Assembly: GCA_963678275.1 (NCBI GenBank)
Contig: OY782765.1
Span: forward strand, 2,418,001-2,482,000
Length of the DNA stretch: 64,000 bases
From: G963677445 sp963678275
GTDB lineage: Bacteria > Bacteroidota > Ignavibacteria > Ignavibacteriales > Melioribacteraceae
Direction of reading: 5' to 3'
Shown: positions 26,493-35,400 of the stretch, one piece after another
Numbering within the stretch: position 1 is the stretch's first letter
Layout of the letters: the number at the start of each line of letters is the position of its first letter
Notes under the pieces: generated by a model
Told to the model about the DNA's origin: nothing
The model's input: the letters and a program-made list of their open reading frames with translations, nothing else
Databases searched by the model: none
Made by a program: the position numbers and the translations under genes

Positions 26493-28226
26493 CTATTTGT
26501 TTTCTGCAGGTTCTTTCATCTGCCACATAGCGCTGTGCCAGCCGGGTGCGATTCTGCCACACTCAACTTTGCCATGTTCTATATGGATAGATGTTCCTTT
26601 CCACCGGTTTGTAATGTTATAATACTCAGTGCCCGGAACGCGTTGAATTTTCCACATGGCGCTGTGCCAGCCGGAAGCGATTTTTCCACATTCCACTCTT
26701 CCATGTTCAATATGAATATAAGTATTTTTCCAGCGGTTTTTAATTTTCACATATTCCGTGCCTTTAACAGGCTCTATTATCCACATAGCGCTGTGCCAGC
26801 CGGGAGCAATTTTACCACAATCAACACCACCCCTCTCAATATGTATATCTGTCTTTTTCCAGCGGTTTTCAATGTTATTATATTCTGAAGGTTTGTTATC
26901 GGCGATAGCGTTAGATTTATCTTTGCACAAAATATTTAATATCTGAGCTTCCGAAATATCTGAAAGCTTTTTCCTGTAATCAGCCACTGATTTTTTATTT
27001 TCCTGCAGTGAATTTGAAATTTTTCCAAATTCATCCACTTTGTTTTTTATTTCATTGGCTTTAGCGTAAACAGCATCCATTCCGGGGATACCGGGAAGTT
27101 TTGATCCAAGTTTTTTCGCTACCGGATCAAGAGCTTTTCTTGCCCATTTATCAATATCAATTTTAATCTTTTTAAGCCACTTTTTTGCTTTTTTCAGCGC
27201 GCCGCCGCCGGTTAAAACATCTCTGACGCTGATGCTTATTTGTTTGCCGAAAACTTTCTTTTTGAATCTCTTATCGAGCACCTTATTTACTTCACCGACA
27301 GCCTTACGCGATCCCGCAAACTTGCTCATAAATGTATCCAGCCCTTTGATGGTATTGTCAAAAACCGGATTTAGCTTGTTTACAGTATTATTAATAGCAT
27401 TTAATTTACCCTCTTCATTCCCTATGTCGGAAAAACTGTTTCCATAGCCAGTTAATGCCGCGCTTACTTTCGCCGAACCTTGTTCAAAAAGCATTTTGGT
27501 AGTCTGATTTGTTCCGCTGACAATACAATTACATTTAGCCGCGGCCCTGGTTTTTATGTCAAATAAAAGCTTTAATGTCTGGTAAACCTCTTCCTCGGAT
27601 ATCCTGACACTATTAGTCAGCTCATTTGCTTTACCCCCAATAGGATTAAGAACGGTATTATTAAATCCTTCGAGTTTTCCCTTTACCCCGTCCATTTGAC
27701 GAGCAGTAGTTTTCAGAGCCATCTGCGAGCTATTGGCGACAGTACCGAGAACAGGAATTAGTTTGAACGATTCAAGAGCGTCGATGGAATTTTGAGTATT
27801 TTGTCTTATTTGTGATACTTTATCAAGAATTACATTTTTTTTGTCGATTGTGCTCCCGGCGGAAGCGGCTTTGTCATAAATCGAGCCATATTTTTCCCAG
27901 GCTTTGTAAACCTCCAGGTAGGTTTTATCAAGTTCTTTAAACAGTTTATCAGCGTTCGGACCGGTAGTTTTGCCAGGTTTAATAGCGCTTAAATTTTTTG
28001 GTAATTCAACAGACTGGTAATTAGGATGACCAGCCGGATTCGGCATAGTCATAATTATATCATTATCTGATTCATTTTCCTTTGTATCCGCAGGACTGTT
28101 TGAATCAAAGGTATCTTTAGTATCCGCGATGTTCGCCTTCCCTTTTTCTGTGGGCAGGTTCATATTGTAAGCTGAAAGGCTGGTTCCTGTTAACAGCACG
28201 ATTAGAATTAATAACATGGTTCTCAT
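26493..28226 (-). CDS. Secreted coiled-coil protein with C-terminal threefold beta-trefoil-like repeat
   Basis: 577 residues. MRTMLLILIVLLTGTSLSAY is a signal peptide. After an acidic linker (~25-65), residues ~75-440 are long helices with coiled-coil character and basic patches (LKKAKKWLKKIKIDIDKWARKALDPVAKKLG). The last ~125 residues contain three copies of a ~43-residue unit: NRWK.T.IHIE.G.V.CG.IA.GWHSAMW. Three such units with a W near each end fit a ricin-like beta-trefoil carbohydrate-binding domain, with SAMW in place of QxW. No enzymatic motif. AAGGAAAA precedes the start. It could be a secreted binding protein or the helical body of an exported effector; function unknown. Confidence 0.8.
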   Translation of the reverse strand: MRTMLLILIVLLTGTSLSAYNMNLPTEKGKANIADTKDTFDSNSPADTKENESDNDIIMTMPNPAGHPNYQSVELPKNLSAIKPGKTTGPNADKLFKELDKTYLEVYKAWEKYGSIYDKAASAGSTIDKKNVILDKVSQIRQNTQNSIDALESFKLIPVLGTVANSSQMALKTTARQMDGVKGKLEGFNNTVLNPIGGKANELTNSVRISEEEVYQTLKLLFDIKTRAAAKCNCIVSGTNQTTKMLFEQGSAKVSAALTGYGNSFSDIGNEEGKLNAINNTVNKLNPVFDNTIKGLDTFMSKFAGSRKAVGEVNKVLDKRFKKKVFGKQISISVRDVLTGGGALKKAKKWLKKIKIDIDKWARKALDPVAKKLGSKLPGIPGMDAVYAKANEIKNKVDEFGKISNSLQENKKSVADYRKKLSDISEAQILNILCKDKSNAIADNKPSEYNNIENRWKKTDIHIERGGVDCGKIAPGWHSAMWIIEPVKGTEYVKIKNRWKNTYIHIEHGRVECGKIASGWHSAMWKIQRVPGTEYYNITNRWKGTSIHIEHGKVECGRIAPGWHSAMWQMKEPAENK

Positions 28227-28556
28227 AAAAGATTTTCCTTGGGAAAGTTAATAGAATAAAATTTTAGATTGTCATTATATGGTTAAAAGGATATCGACGT
28301 TCTTTTTTTTCATTAATTGTGCCACTATATGTTAAAATGAATTCTCGCTCATTTTATGCACATTTACAATAAAAGTTCAGTAGGTGAATTTTTTCATTCG
28401 TTCAAAACCTTATACAAACAGGGTAAAAAATTATACACTTTTTAATATTCTGGTAAAATTCCCCGTTTATCGTTACAAGACATTTGCGTCCTGATTAAGC
28501 GATTAAGACTAATTACATTTGGGCAACTTAACAATAATATTCTTGCTTATTTTGGC

Positions 28557-28660
28557 GGAATATTGAATTCATATGTTTAGAAAAACGAGCCGTACTCGTA
28601 CTCGAAAAAGGATTATGATTACTCCGTAAGGAGTCAAATTCTACGTAAAATGGAAAAATT
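28557..28660. repeat. Dispersed repeat R1, copy a
   Basis: GGAATATTGAATT ... CGTACTC ... TGATTACTCCGTAAGGAGT and CAAAATGGAA-type end. It matches 59989-60090 with many substitutions. Contains the hairpin ACTCC-GTAA-GGAGT. Confidence 0.65.
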
Positions 28661-28756
28661 TTTCATGAACACAGCCGGTGGTAAGTCCGCCGCGGCGGAT
28701 CGAAACCAGCGGCGGTAGCTTCGACGCCGCTCAGCTACCGGACAGGTTCAGTGTTT

Positions 28757-28818
28757 CTGGCTCGCCAGTCTATGATTACTCCGTAAGGAGTCATATTCTA
28801 CGCAAAATGGCAAAATTA
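28757..28818. repeat. Dispersed repeat R2, copy b
   Basis: CTGGCTCGCCAG hairpin, TCTATGATTACTCCGTAAGG, then CTACGCAAAATGGCAAA. The best match is 60429-60489. Confidence 0.7.
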
Positions 28819-28919
28819 TTACTAATCGGTAGTAAAAATCGGCATTAGATTCCGGTCTTTTTGCAAAGGACGCAAAAAAACCAGAATGACAAGTAATTGG
28901 TAACATCTGGGGAAAGTCA

Positions 28920-28959
28920 ATTCCTAATTCGTAATTCGTAATTCGTAATTCGTAATTCC
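28920..28959. repeat. Heptamer tandem repeat (ATTCGTA)n
   Basis: Four to five head-to-tail copies of a 7-base unit (AATTCGT), flanked by the variant AATTCCT on both sides. The same family is found at 55379-55448. Confidence 0.85.
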
Positions 28960-28968
28960 TCATTGTCT

Positions 28969-29014
28969 CTGGCTTGCCAGTCTATGATTATGATTATTTC
29001 TTTTGTTATTCCTT
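28969..29014. repeat. Dispersed repeat R2, copy c
   Basis: CTGGCTTGCCAG hairpin followed by TCTATGATTATGATTA and TTTGTTATTCC. It matches 60704-60749 closely. Confidence 0.7.
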
Positions 29015-29780
29015 TTGGTTCCGGCTTTGCCAGCTTAGGGGTTATTAAAGAATTTTCTTATCCCGCGCTTATGATGATAAATAAATCTTTTTATATACCG
29101 GGATATCTGATGCTGCAATTTTTCCTGTTTACGTGTAATTTATTCGCTATAAGATATGCATATCTTATTATTTTGTCAATCCTGGCGAACATTATTTAAC
29201 AAAAATATTATTTACAGCTCGTTTTTCAAAGAATATATGGAATTATTTTTTAATTATAAAATTTATATAATGTTTTGCCCGGTGAATAAAAAGCAGAATA
29301 ACAGAGTACTAACAAAACTATAATGTTTCGTTTTGAGCCGGTTTCTTATTTTTGATATAATTTTCCCAAGGTAAATAAAAAAAAATGGCAGGTCCGATAC
29401 TGAACATAGTCTTCGATAATTGACAATATCATAAACTGGCCAGGCCGGAATCAAAAAAGGAATCACATAAACGACTCCGAATGGAGTCGAATATGAATAG
29501 CCCCGGATACAATCCGGTGGTTCGATATGGCCCATATCTGTCTCGACGCTGAAGGCGTCGAATATTAACAACCCGGAGAAAATATTATTTGTCAAAGAAA
29601 AATCTAATCTGCTAAAGATTTCTATATTTGACCCCTTCAGGGTCGTGACGGCATGTTTTTCTTTTTACCCCGGGCTGCTCTCTTCTTTCGCAGCCCGGGG
29701 CTATTGATATTGAATCCCATTCGGGATTCTTTTTCAAAAGAAATCAAAGCTTAATTCATCAGGTGTTTGCAGTTTATCCT

Positions 29781-29937
29781 TTCCCCATTAGAGCGTTTTC
29801 CTCAAGCTCTGCCTTGGGAAAAATTTAGGCTCTTATCACCACACTAACACCAACATGTTGAGGATAATCCAGGGAGCAAAATTTGTCAAACAGCCCGTTA
29901 ATAATATGTTGCCGATAATTAAGCCGCGATTCTAAAT
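29781..29937. repeat. Sub-repeat B, copy 1
   Basis: TTCCCC..GCGTTTTCCTCAAG...GGGAAAAATTTAGG, then CACCAACATGTTGAGGATAA, ending GCCGCGATTC. The family recurs at 30275-30432, 30781-30937 and 31301-31459, with a 5' fragment at 31670-31718. Confidence 0.75.
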
Positions 29938-29989
29938 CCAAAAGCTGGTGGAGTCAGAAAAAGAAAAGTTATCGATTAGCTCAAGGATA

Positions 29990-30148
29990 GTCCTCCCCCG
30001 TCTTCAAAGAAAAACACTTTGAATCCACCCCCTCCGAAGGGGGATATTTATCGACAAATCCAAGTAATCAGAATGTCCCCCGCCGGCCCCATGGGGATGC
30101 AAGCAAGGGGTGGCAATGAAGCGCTCTTCTTCATTGACGGGGGAGGAC
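29990..30148. mobile_element. MITE-like element, copy 1 (GTCCTCCCCCGTC terminal inverted repeats)
   Basis: Left end GTCCTCCCCCGTC (29990-30002), right end GACGGGGGAGGAC (30136-30148), perfect over 13 bases. Similarity extends weakly outward (CTCAAGGATA against its counterpart CACCTCGAG). The interior has CCACCCCCTCCGAAGGGGGA and GGGGTGGC blocks able to pair. Non-coding. Confidence 0.75.
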
Positions 30149-30274
30149 ACACCTCGAGTAACTACGAAACTTATACCTGGCAATAAAACTTTCTAACTGC
30201 TGATAAATTTCTTGCCAATTTGCGTATAATTTAACTTCTTATTGAATAAATCGCCTCCCGTTTTGCCAGGGAAC

Positions 30275-30432
30275 TTTTCCCCTTTAGGGCGTTTTCCTCA
30301 AGCCCTGCCTGGGGAAAATTTAGGCTCTTATTACCATACTAACACCAACATGTTGAGGATAATCTAAGGAGCAAAATTTGTCAAAAAGCCCGCCATTAAC
30401 ATGTTGCCGATAGTCAGGCCGCGATTCTAAAT
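30275..30432. repeat. Sub-repeat B, copy 2
   Basis: Same order of blocks as copy 1 (TTCCCC...GGGGAAAATTTAGG, CAACATGTTG palindrome, GGCCGCGATTC). It is more diverged from copy 1 than the 1-kb repeats are from each other, so B spread before the 1-kb duplication. Confidence 0.7.
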
Positions 30433-30780
30433 AAACTGGCCAGGCCGGAATCAAAAAAGGGATCACATAAACGACTCCGAATGGAGTCGAATATGAATAG
30501 CCCCGGATGCAATCCGGTGGTTCGATATGGCCCATATCTGTCTCGACGCTGAAGGCGTCGAATATTAACAACCCGGAGAAAATATTATTTGTCAAAGAAA
30601 AATCTAATCTGCTAAAGATTTCTATATTTGACCCCTTCGGGGTCGTGGCGGCATGTTTTTCTTTTTACCCCGGGTTGCTCTCTTCTTTCGCAGCCCGGGG
30701 CTATTGATATTGAATCCCATTCGGGATTCTTTTTCAAAAGAAATCAAAGCTTAATTCATCAGGTGTTTGCAGTTTATCCT

Positions 30781-30937
30781 TTCCCCATTAGAGCGTTTTC
30801 CTCAAGCTCTGCCTTGGGAAAAATTTAGGCTCTTATCACCACACTAACACCAACATGTTGAGGATAATCCAGGGAGCAAAATTTGTCAAACAGCCCGTTA
30901 ATAATATGTTGCCGATAATTAAGCCGCGATTCAAAAT
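30781..30937. repeat. Sub-repeat B, copy 3
   Basis: Almost identical to copy 1, as expected from the 1-kb duplication. Confidence 0.75.
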
Positions 30938-30989
30938 CCAAAAGCTGGTGGAGTCAGAAAAAGAAAAGTTATCGATTAGCTCAAGGATA

Positions 30990-31174
30990 GTCCTCCCCCG
31001 TCTTCAAAGAAAAACACTTTGAATCCACCTCCTCTGCCACAGGCATCCCTATGGGGCGAAGGGGGATATTTATCGACAAATCCAAGTAATCAGAATGTCC
31101 CCCGCCGGCCCCAGAGGGATGCGCTTGGCAAGGGGGTGGCAATGAAGCGCTCTTCTTCATTGACGGGGGAGGAC
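30990..31174. mobile_element. MITE-like element, copy 2
   Basis: Same ends as copy 1 (GACGGGGGAGGAC at 31162-31174) inside the second 1-kb repeat, longer by an internal insertion. The right flank ACACCTTGAGTAAC is the inverse of the left flank of copy 3 (GTTACTCAAGGTG), which suggests the full terminal repeat is ~27 bases. Confidence 0.75.
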
Positions 31175-31300
31175 ACACCTTGAGTAACTACGAAACTTAT
31201 ACCTGGCAATAAAACTTTCTAACTGCTGATAAATTTCTTGCCAATTTGCGTATAATTTAACTTCTTATTGAATAAATCGCCTCCCGTTTTGCCAGGGAAC

Positions 31301-31459
31301 TTTTCCCCTTTGGGACGTTTTCCTCAGCTTTGCCTAGGGAAAAATTAGGCGCTTATCAACACACTAACGCCAACATGTTGAGGATAATCCAGGGAGCAAA
31401 ATTTGTCAAAAAGCCCGCCAATAACATGTTGTCGATAATCAGGCCGCGATTCAAAATCC
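31301..31459. repeat. Sub-repeat B, copy 4 (with 5' fragment at 31670-31718)
   Basis: Corresponds to copy 2 in the second 1-kb unit. A separate fragment with TTCCCCTTTAGGGCG...GGGGAAAATTTAGG lies at 31670-31718, outside the duplication. Confidence 0.7.
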
Positions 31460-31512
31460 ATAAATTCGCAGAGAAAGAATAAAACTATTTAAATATTCCA
31501 GATTGGAAAAAC

Positions 31513-31597
31513 AACTCACCCCCCGGCCCCCTCTCTTGAAAAAAGAGGGGGAGTCTTAAAGTCCCTCTCTTCCCAAGAGAGGGATTTAGGGTGAGTT
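31513..31597. repeat. Y-shaped palindromic element
   Basis: Outer arms AACTCACC (31513-31520) and GGTGAGTT (31590-31597). Inside are two hairpins, CCCCCTCTCTT...AAGAGGGGG and CCCTCTCTT-CCC-AAGAGAGGG. Non-coding. Confidence 0.75.
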
Positions 31598-31718
31598 TGT
31601 TACATGTCTCGAAATATTTTAAAAATTCAACTATTTTTTGCAGAATTTGATTACTTACGAAATAAATCTCTTCCCCTTTAGGGCGTTTTCCTCAAGCTCT
31701 GCCTGGGGAAAATTTAGG

Positions 31719-32141
31719 TGACTTAAGAATTAGTTTCTTGCATTATATGGCAGAATATTATTAACAGTACGAATTATACTTATTCATTCTCCTTATTGTT
31801 TTGTCTATTGACATTTATTAAGTAATTCCTGTTTTTTGAAATTTGAAAAGAAAACCTGAAACTATTTTGTTATAAAATGTTTAGTTTTTAAAAAATTATT
31901 CTTATTTTTATAAAATAGTGGAGAGCGTTATTTTCACTGGCGTTAATTGAAAACCGGGAATCAATTTAATCCCTTAATTTTATATAAGACCGAAAAATAT
32001 AAGAATATTTCTTTTTTGACGGTTTAATTATATATTGTTTTCATATAACCGACTATGCCAACGGAGTGATAAAAGGTTTAGAATGGATAATAAAATTTAT
32101 TCAATCCGGGAAGAAGATTTATTTCCGGAATTAATTAAACG
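31719..32141. other. AT-rich gap before the LamG/FG-GAP operon
   Basis: No gene recognised. A short frame from ATG 32083 (MDNKIYSIREEDLFPELIKRC) is in another phase from the small gene at 32142. The two could be one frameshifted gene. Confidence 0.4.
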
Positions 32142-32441
32142 GTGCAAGTTTTTGAAGTTCAATCAAATGACTACCGGAATTCTGATCAAATGATCCCCTC
32201 CCTGGTACAATATGTGAAATTTTCCCGCAATGTTAAATTTGATATAAGGCCTAAAGAGAGTTTTATAACCAGATATAATATCTACGTTCATGCAAATCAA
32301 AGGAAATATATGCCGGCAATAGGCTGGGATGCGAAATTTATAAACTCCAGGCTTTATCAGACCAGCGCATCCTATTATAAAATCACCTCCCAGCAAAGAA
32401 TTTTTCTAACAAAGTTTTTAATTGACAGGCGGCCCAAATGA
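32142..32441 (+). CDS. Small hypothetical protein (start uncertain)
   Basis: The frame of 99 codons starts with GTG 32142 and ends with a TGA overlapping the ATG of the next gene by four bases (ATGA), which argues that it is real and coupled. The product (QVFEVQSNDYRNSDQMIPSL ... TSQQRIFLTKFLIDRRPK) has no recognised domain and no signal peptide. A one-base shift near 32140 would fuse it to a frame beginning at ATG 32083 and give a longer protein. Low confidence. Confidence 0.35.
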   Translation: MQVFEVQSNDYRNSDQMIPSLVQYVKFSRNVKFDIRPKESFITRYNIYVHANQRKYMPAIGWDAKFINSRLYQTSASYYKITSQQRIFLTKFLIDRRPK

Positions 32442-35400
32442 GAAAAAATCTGACTATTATGTTGTTGTTTTTTTATTGTGTAATTAACTCCCAGCCACTG
32501 AACAATTGGCTGGAATTCGACGGTGTTAATGAATTTGTAAATATTCCTGACAACGCGGCGCTGGATTTGACGAATAATTATACCATTGAAGCATGGATAT
32601 TCCCAAAATCTTTTACATTTTTAGGAGGTATAGTTTCAAAATACCATACTGCCGCGTCAAATGGTTATACACTTACATTAAACCTTAATTCACCATATAC
32701 AGGAATTCAGTTTGACGGGGTTTATACCGACAACGGAATTTTGACCGATGACAACTGGTATCATATTGCCGCGGTAAATGATAACGGGACAAGAAAAATT
32801 TATGTCAACGGAGTTTCGCGTTCTGTTTACGGCACACCGCATAGTACCGCGGTAAATACCGACGCTGTGGCAATCGGTGTTGATTTCGGGCAAACAGACG
32901 CGCGATTCTTTAACGGACATATAGATGATGTTCGTATCTGGAATGATGTAAGAACTCAGCAGGAAATTCAGGATAATATGTTTACCGATGTTTCCACAAG
33001 CGAGGCCAATCTTGTCGCTTACTGGAAATTGAATGAATCCTCGGGAACTTCGGCTCCTGACTGCAAAGGAGGTTATAACGGTACATTGAGCAACATGGAG
33101 GATGATGACTGGGTGCCAATACTTGAGCCGGTATCCCATTCTATAAAAAAGTTGACCCTGGGTTCAGCCGCCTGGGCAGATTTTGATAATGATGGTGATT
33201 TGGATATTGTAATTTGTGGCGAAGAGGATGACGGATCGACTTTATCTACTGAAATATATTATAATAACAGCGGAACATTCAGCCTTCAGGCTTCTTTGGA
33301 AGGCATCTATTTTGGTTCAGTCGATTGCGGAGATTATAATAATGATGGTTTTCTCGACCTGCTTTTTACCGGCACCACAACTAATTGGCAAAACGAGACA
33401 GAGACCTCGGTAATTTATAAAAATAACGGTGATGGAAGTTTTACAAAACAGACAAATATTTCATTAACAGGCGTTTTCCGGAGCTCCGGTTCCTGGGCAG
33501 ATTATGATAACGACGGGGATCTTGATATTATCCTCTGCGGAAGTTCACAGGACGGAATAGAAGGGATTACAACAATATTTTATAAAAATAACGGAGACGG
33601 GTCATTCACCGAACAAACAGGTATGGATTTGCCCGATGTGTACATTTCCCACACCGATTGGGGTGATTATGACAGAGACGGCGATCTCGATATTGTAATC
33701 TGCGGGCAGGATAGGAACGGTGACCCAATATCAAAAATCTGCAATACCGGCAGTGATAACTTATTTACACAAACCTCATTCCCTATAACCGGAGTTGAAA
33801 ACGGTTCTTCTGTTTGGGGTGATTATGACAATGATGGATATCTTGATATATTTGTGAATGGTGGAGATGAGTATACATATCATTCAAAAATTTATAGAAA
33901 CAATTCTGGCACAGCCTTTATTACACAGGCGGATATTACTCCGACCCCGCTTTATTACGGCTCAGGCTACTGGAGCGATTATAACAATGATGGATATTCC
34001 GATCTGCTTATAATGGGTATAGATGGCGCTGAATGTCTGTCTAAAATCTATAAAAATATTGGTAATAACACCTTTATTGAGCAAACTGAAATTAGTTTAA
34101 CCGGAATTAAAGGCACATACGTTGGAGAGGGCATCTGGGGAGATTATGATAATGACGGAGACCTCGACCTCCTTTTAACCGGAGACGATTATTCGGGCGA
34201 TCCGGTAGTAGCATTATACAGGAACAACAGCCTCAATCCTAATACAGCGCCCGGGACGCCAACTTCACTCCAGGCTGTGGATGGCGGAAATTCAATCAGT
34301 AAAAGGCTGCAGTGGAATAAAAGCAGCGACAGCCAGACTCCCGTTGATGGTTTGACTTATAATATCAGGGTAGGGAGTTACTCCGGCGGATGCGATATTG
34401 TAAATCCTATGGCTGATATTTCAACCGGATTTAGAAAAATCCCCAAAATGGGAAATGCTCATAATAATTTCTGGACAATAGAATATTTACCCGACGGAAC
34501 ATATTACTGGAGTGTTCAGGCAATAGATGGCGCCTTCGGGGGTTCTGCTTTTGCCGCCGAACAAACTTTTACAATTTCAAGTGATTTAAATTCAGAGTTT
34601 CAGGAAAAAACCGATTTGCCGACAAGTATAGAATACAGCTCAGCGGATTGGGGCGATTTTGATAACGATGGCGATATGGACCTCGCGGTTTGCGGGTATT
34701 ATTCCTCTTCAGGACGACTTACAAAAATTTATCGGAATAGTGATAATTCATTTACTGATTCCGGCATTTCTTTTCCCGGTGTTTATGATGGCGATGTTAA
34801 ATGGGGCGATTATAATAACGACGGTTATCCGGACCTTGTGGTAACAGGAAAAGCACAGGAAGGATATATATCTAAAATTTATAAAAATAACCAGAACAGC
34901 ACATTTTCAGAGGATGTCGTTTTAAATGGTTTAGCTTATAGCTGCGCGGCATGGGGCGATTACAACAATGATGGGTCTCCGGACCTTTTTATGGCAGGTT
35001 ATTCGAGTTCCGAATCGCAAAGTGTTTCCGAGATTTACATGAACAATACAGACGGCACATTCACCGAAGTCGAAAACTCCATTCCCGGGTTGCGTTACGC
35101 GGCGGCGGAATGGGGCGATTACAATAATGATGGCGATTTGGATCTGATTGTTTCCGGGTATGCAATTTCCGGCAGAATTACCAGGATTTATGATAACGAT
35201 AACGGATCCTTTTCCGAAAGCGGAATATCACTGCCCGGACTCAGCAACGGATCAGCAACCTGGGGCGATTATGACTGCGACGGCGATCTTGATATTCTGC
35301 TAACCGGTATTTACGGTTCCGGCTCGGAATACAAAACCTGTATTTATAAAAACCTGGGCAGTGGGGATGGTTGGGATTTTGAACAATTTATTCAGAATAA

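Larger units (their letters stand above)
28227..29430. other. Gene-poor region, first part: decayed DNA with dispersed repeats
   Basis: No credible gene; short frames here are translations of repeats. It holds copies of a dispersed repeat (listed separately), a heptamer microsatellite, and, at ~28680-28740, a GC-rich palindromic scrap with CCGCCGCGGCGG and CTTCGACGCCGCTCAGCTACCG. The last is a word seen in intergenic repeats of many bacteria. Confidence 0.6.
29431..30430. repeat. 1-kb direct repeat, copy 1
   Basis: Starts ATAAACTGGCCAGGCCGG and recurs from 30431 at a spacing of exactly 1000 bases over at least its first 570 bases, with few substitutions. It contains a run of short hairpins (29480-29720), one sub-repeat B at each end and one MITE. 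No gene: the short minus-strand frame across it is interrupted and composed of repeat sequence. Confidence 0.85.
30431..31459. repeat. 1-kb direct repeat, copy 2
   Basis: Second tandem copy of 29431-30430. It differs by scattered substitutions and by a ~20-base insertion inside the embedded MITE (about 31030-31060), and ends at the shared GGCCGCGATTC word. Confidence 0.85.

Noticed and set aside
26535..26946. Plus-strand frames opposite the trefoil repeats
   Set aside because: Internally repetitive only because the minus-strand protein is repetitive; no ribosome site.
28680..28745. Possible tRNA or rRNA fragment in the GC-rich patch
   Set aside because: Only simple palindromes (CCGCCGCGGCGG, CTTCGACGCCGCTCAG) are present; no cloverleaf or rRNA word.
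29263..30595. Two near-identical minus-strand frames (at 29263-29595 and 30320-30595) beginning MTNNIFSGLLIFDAFSVETD
   Set aside because: They are translations of the 1-kb repeat; the similarity is explained by the DNA duplication, they diverge at the repeat end, and no ribosome site or domain supports them.
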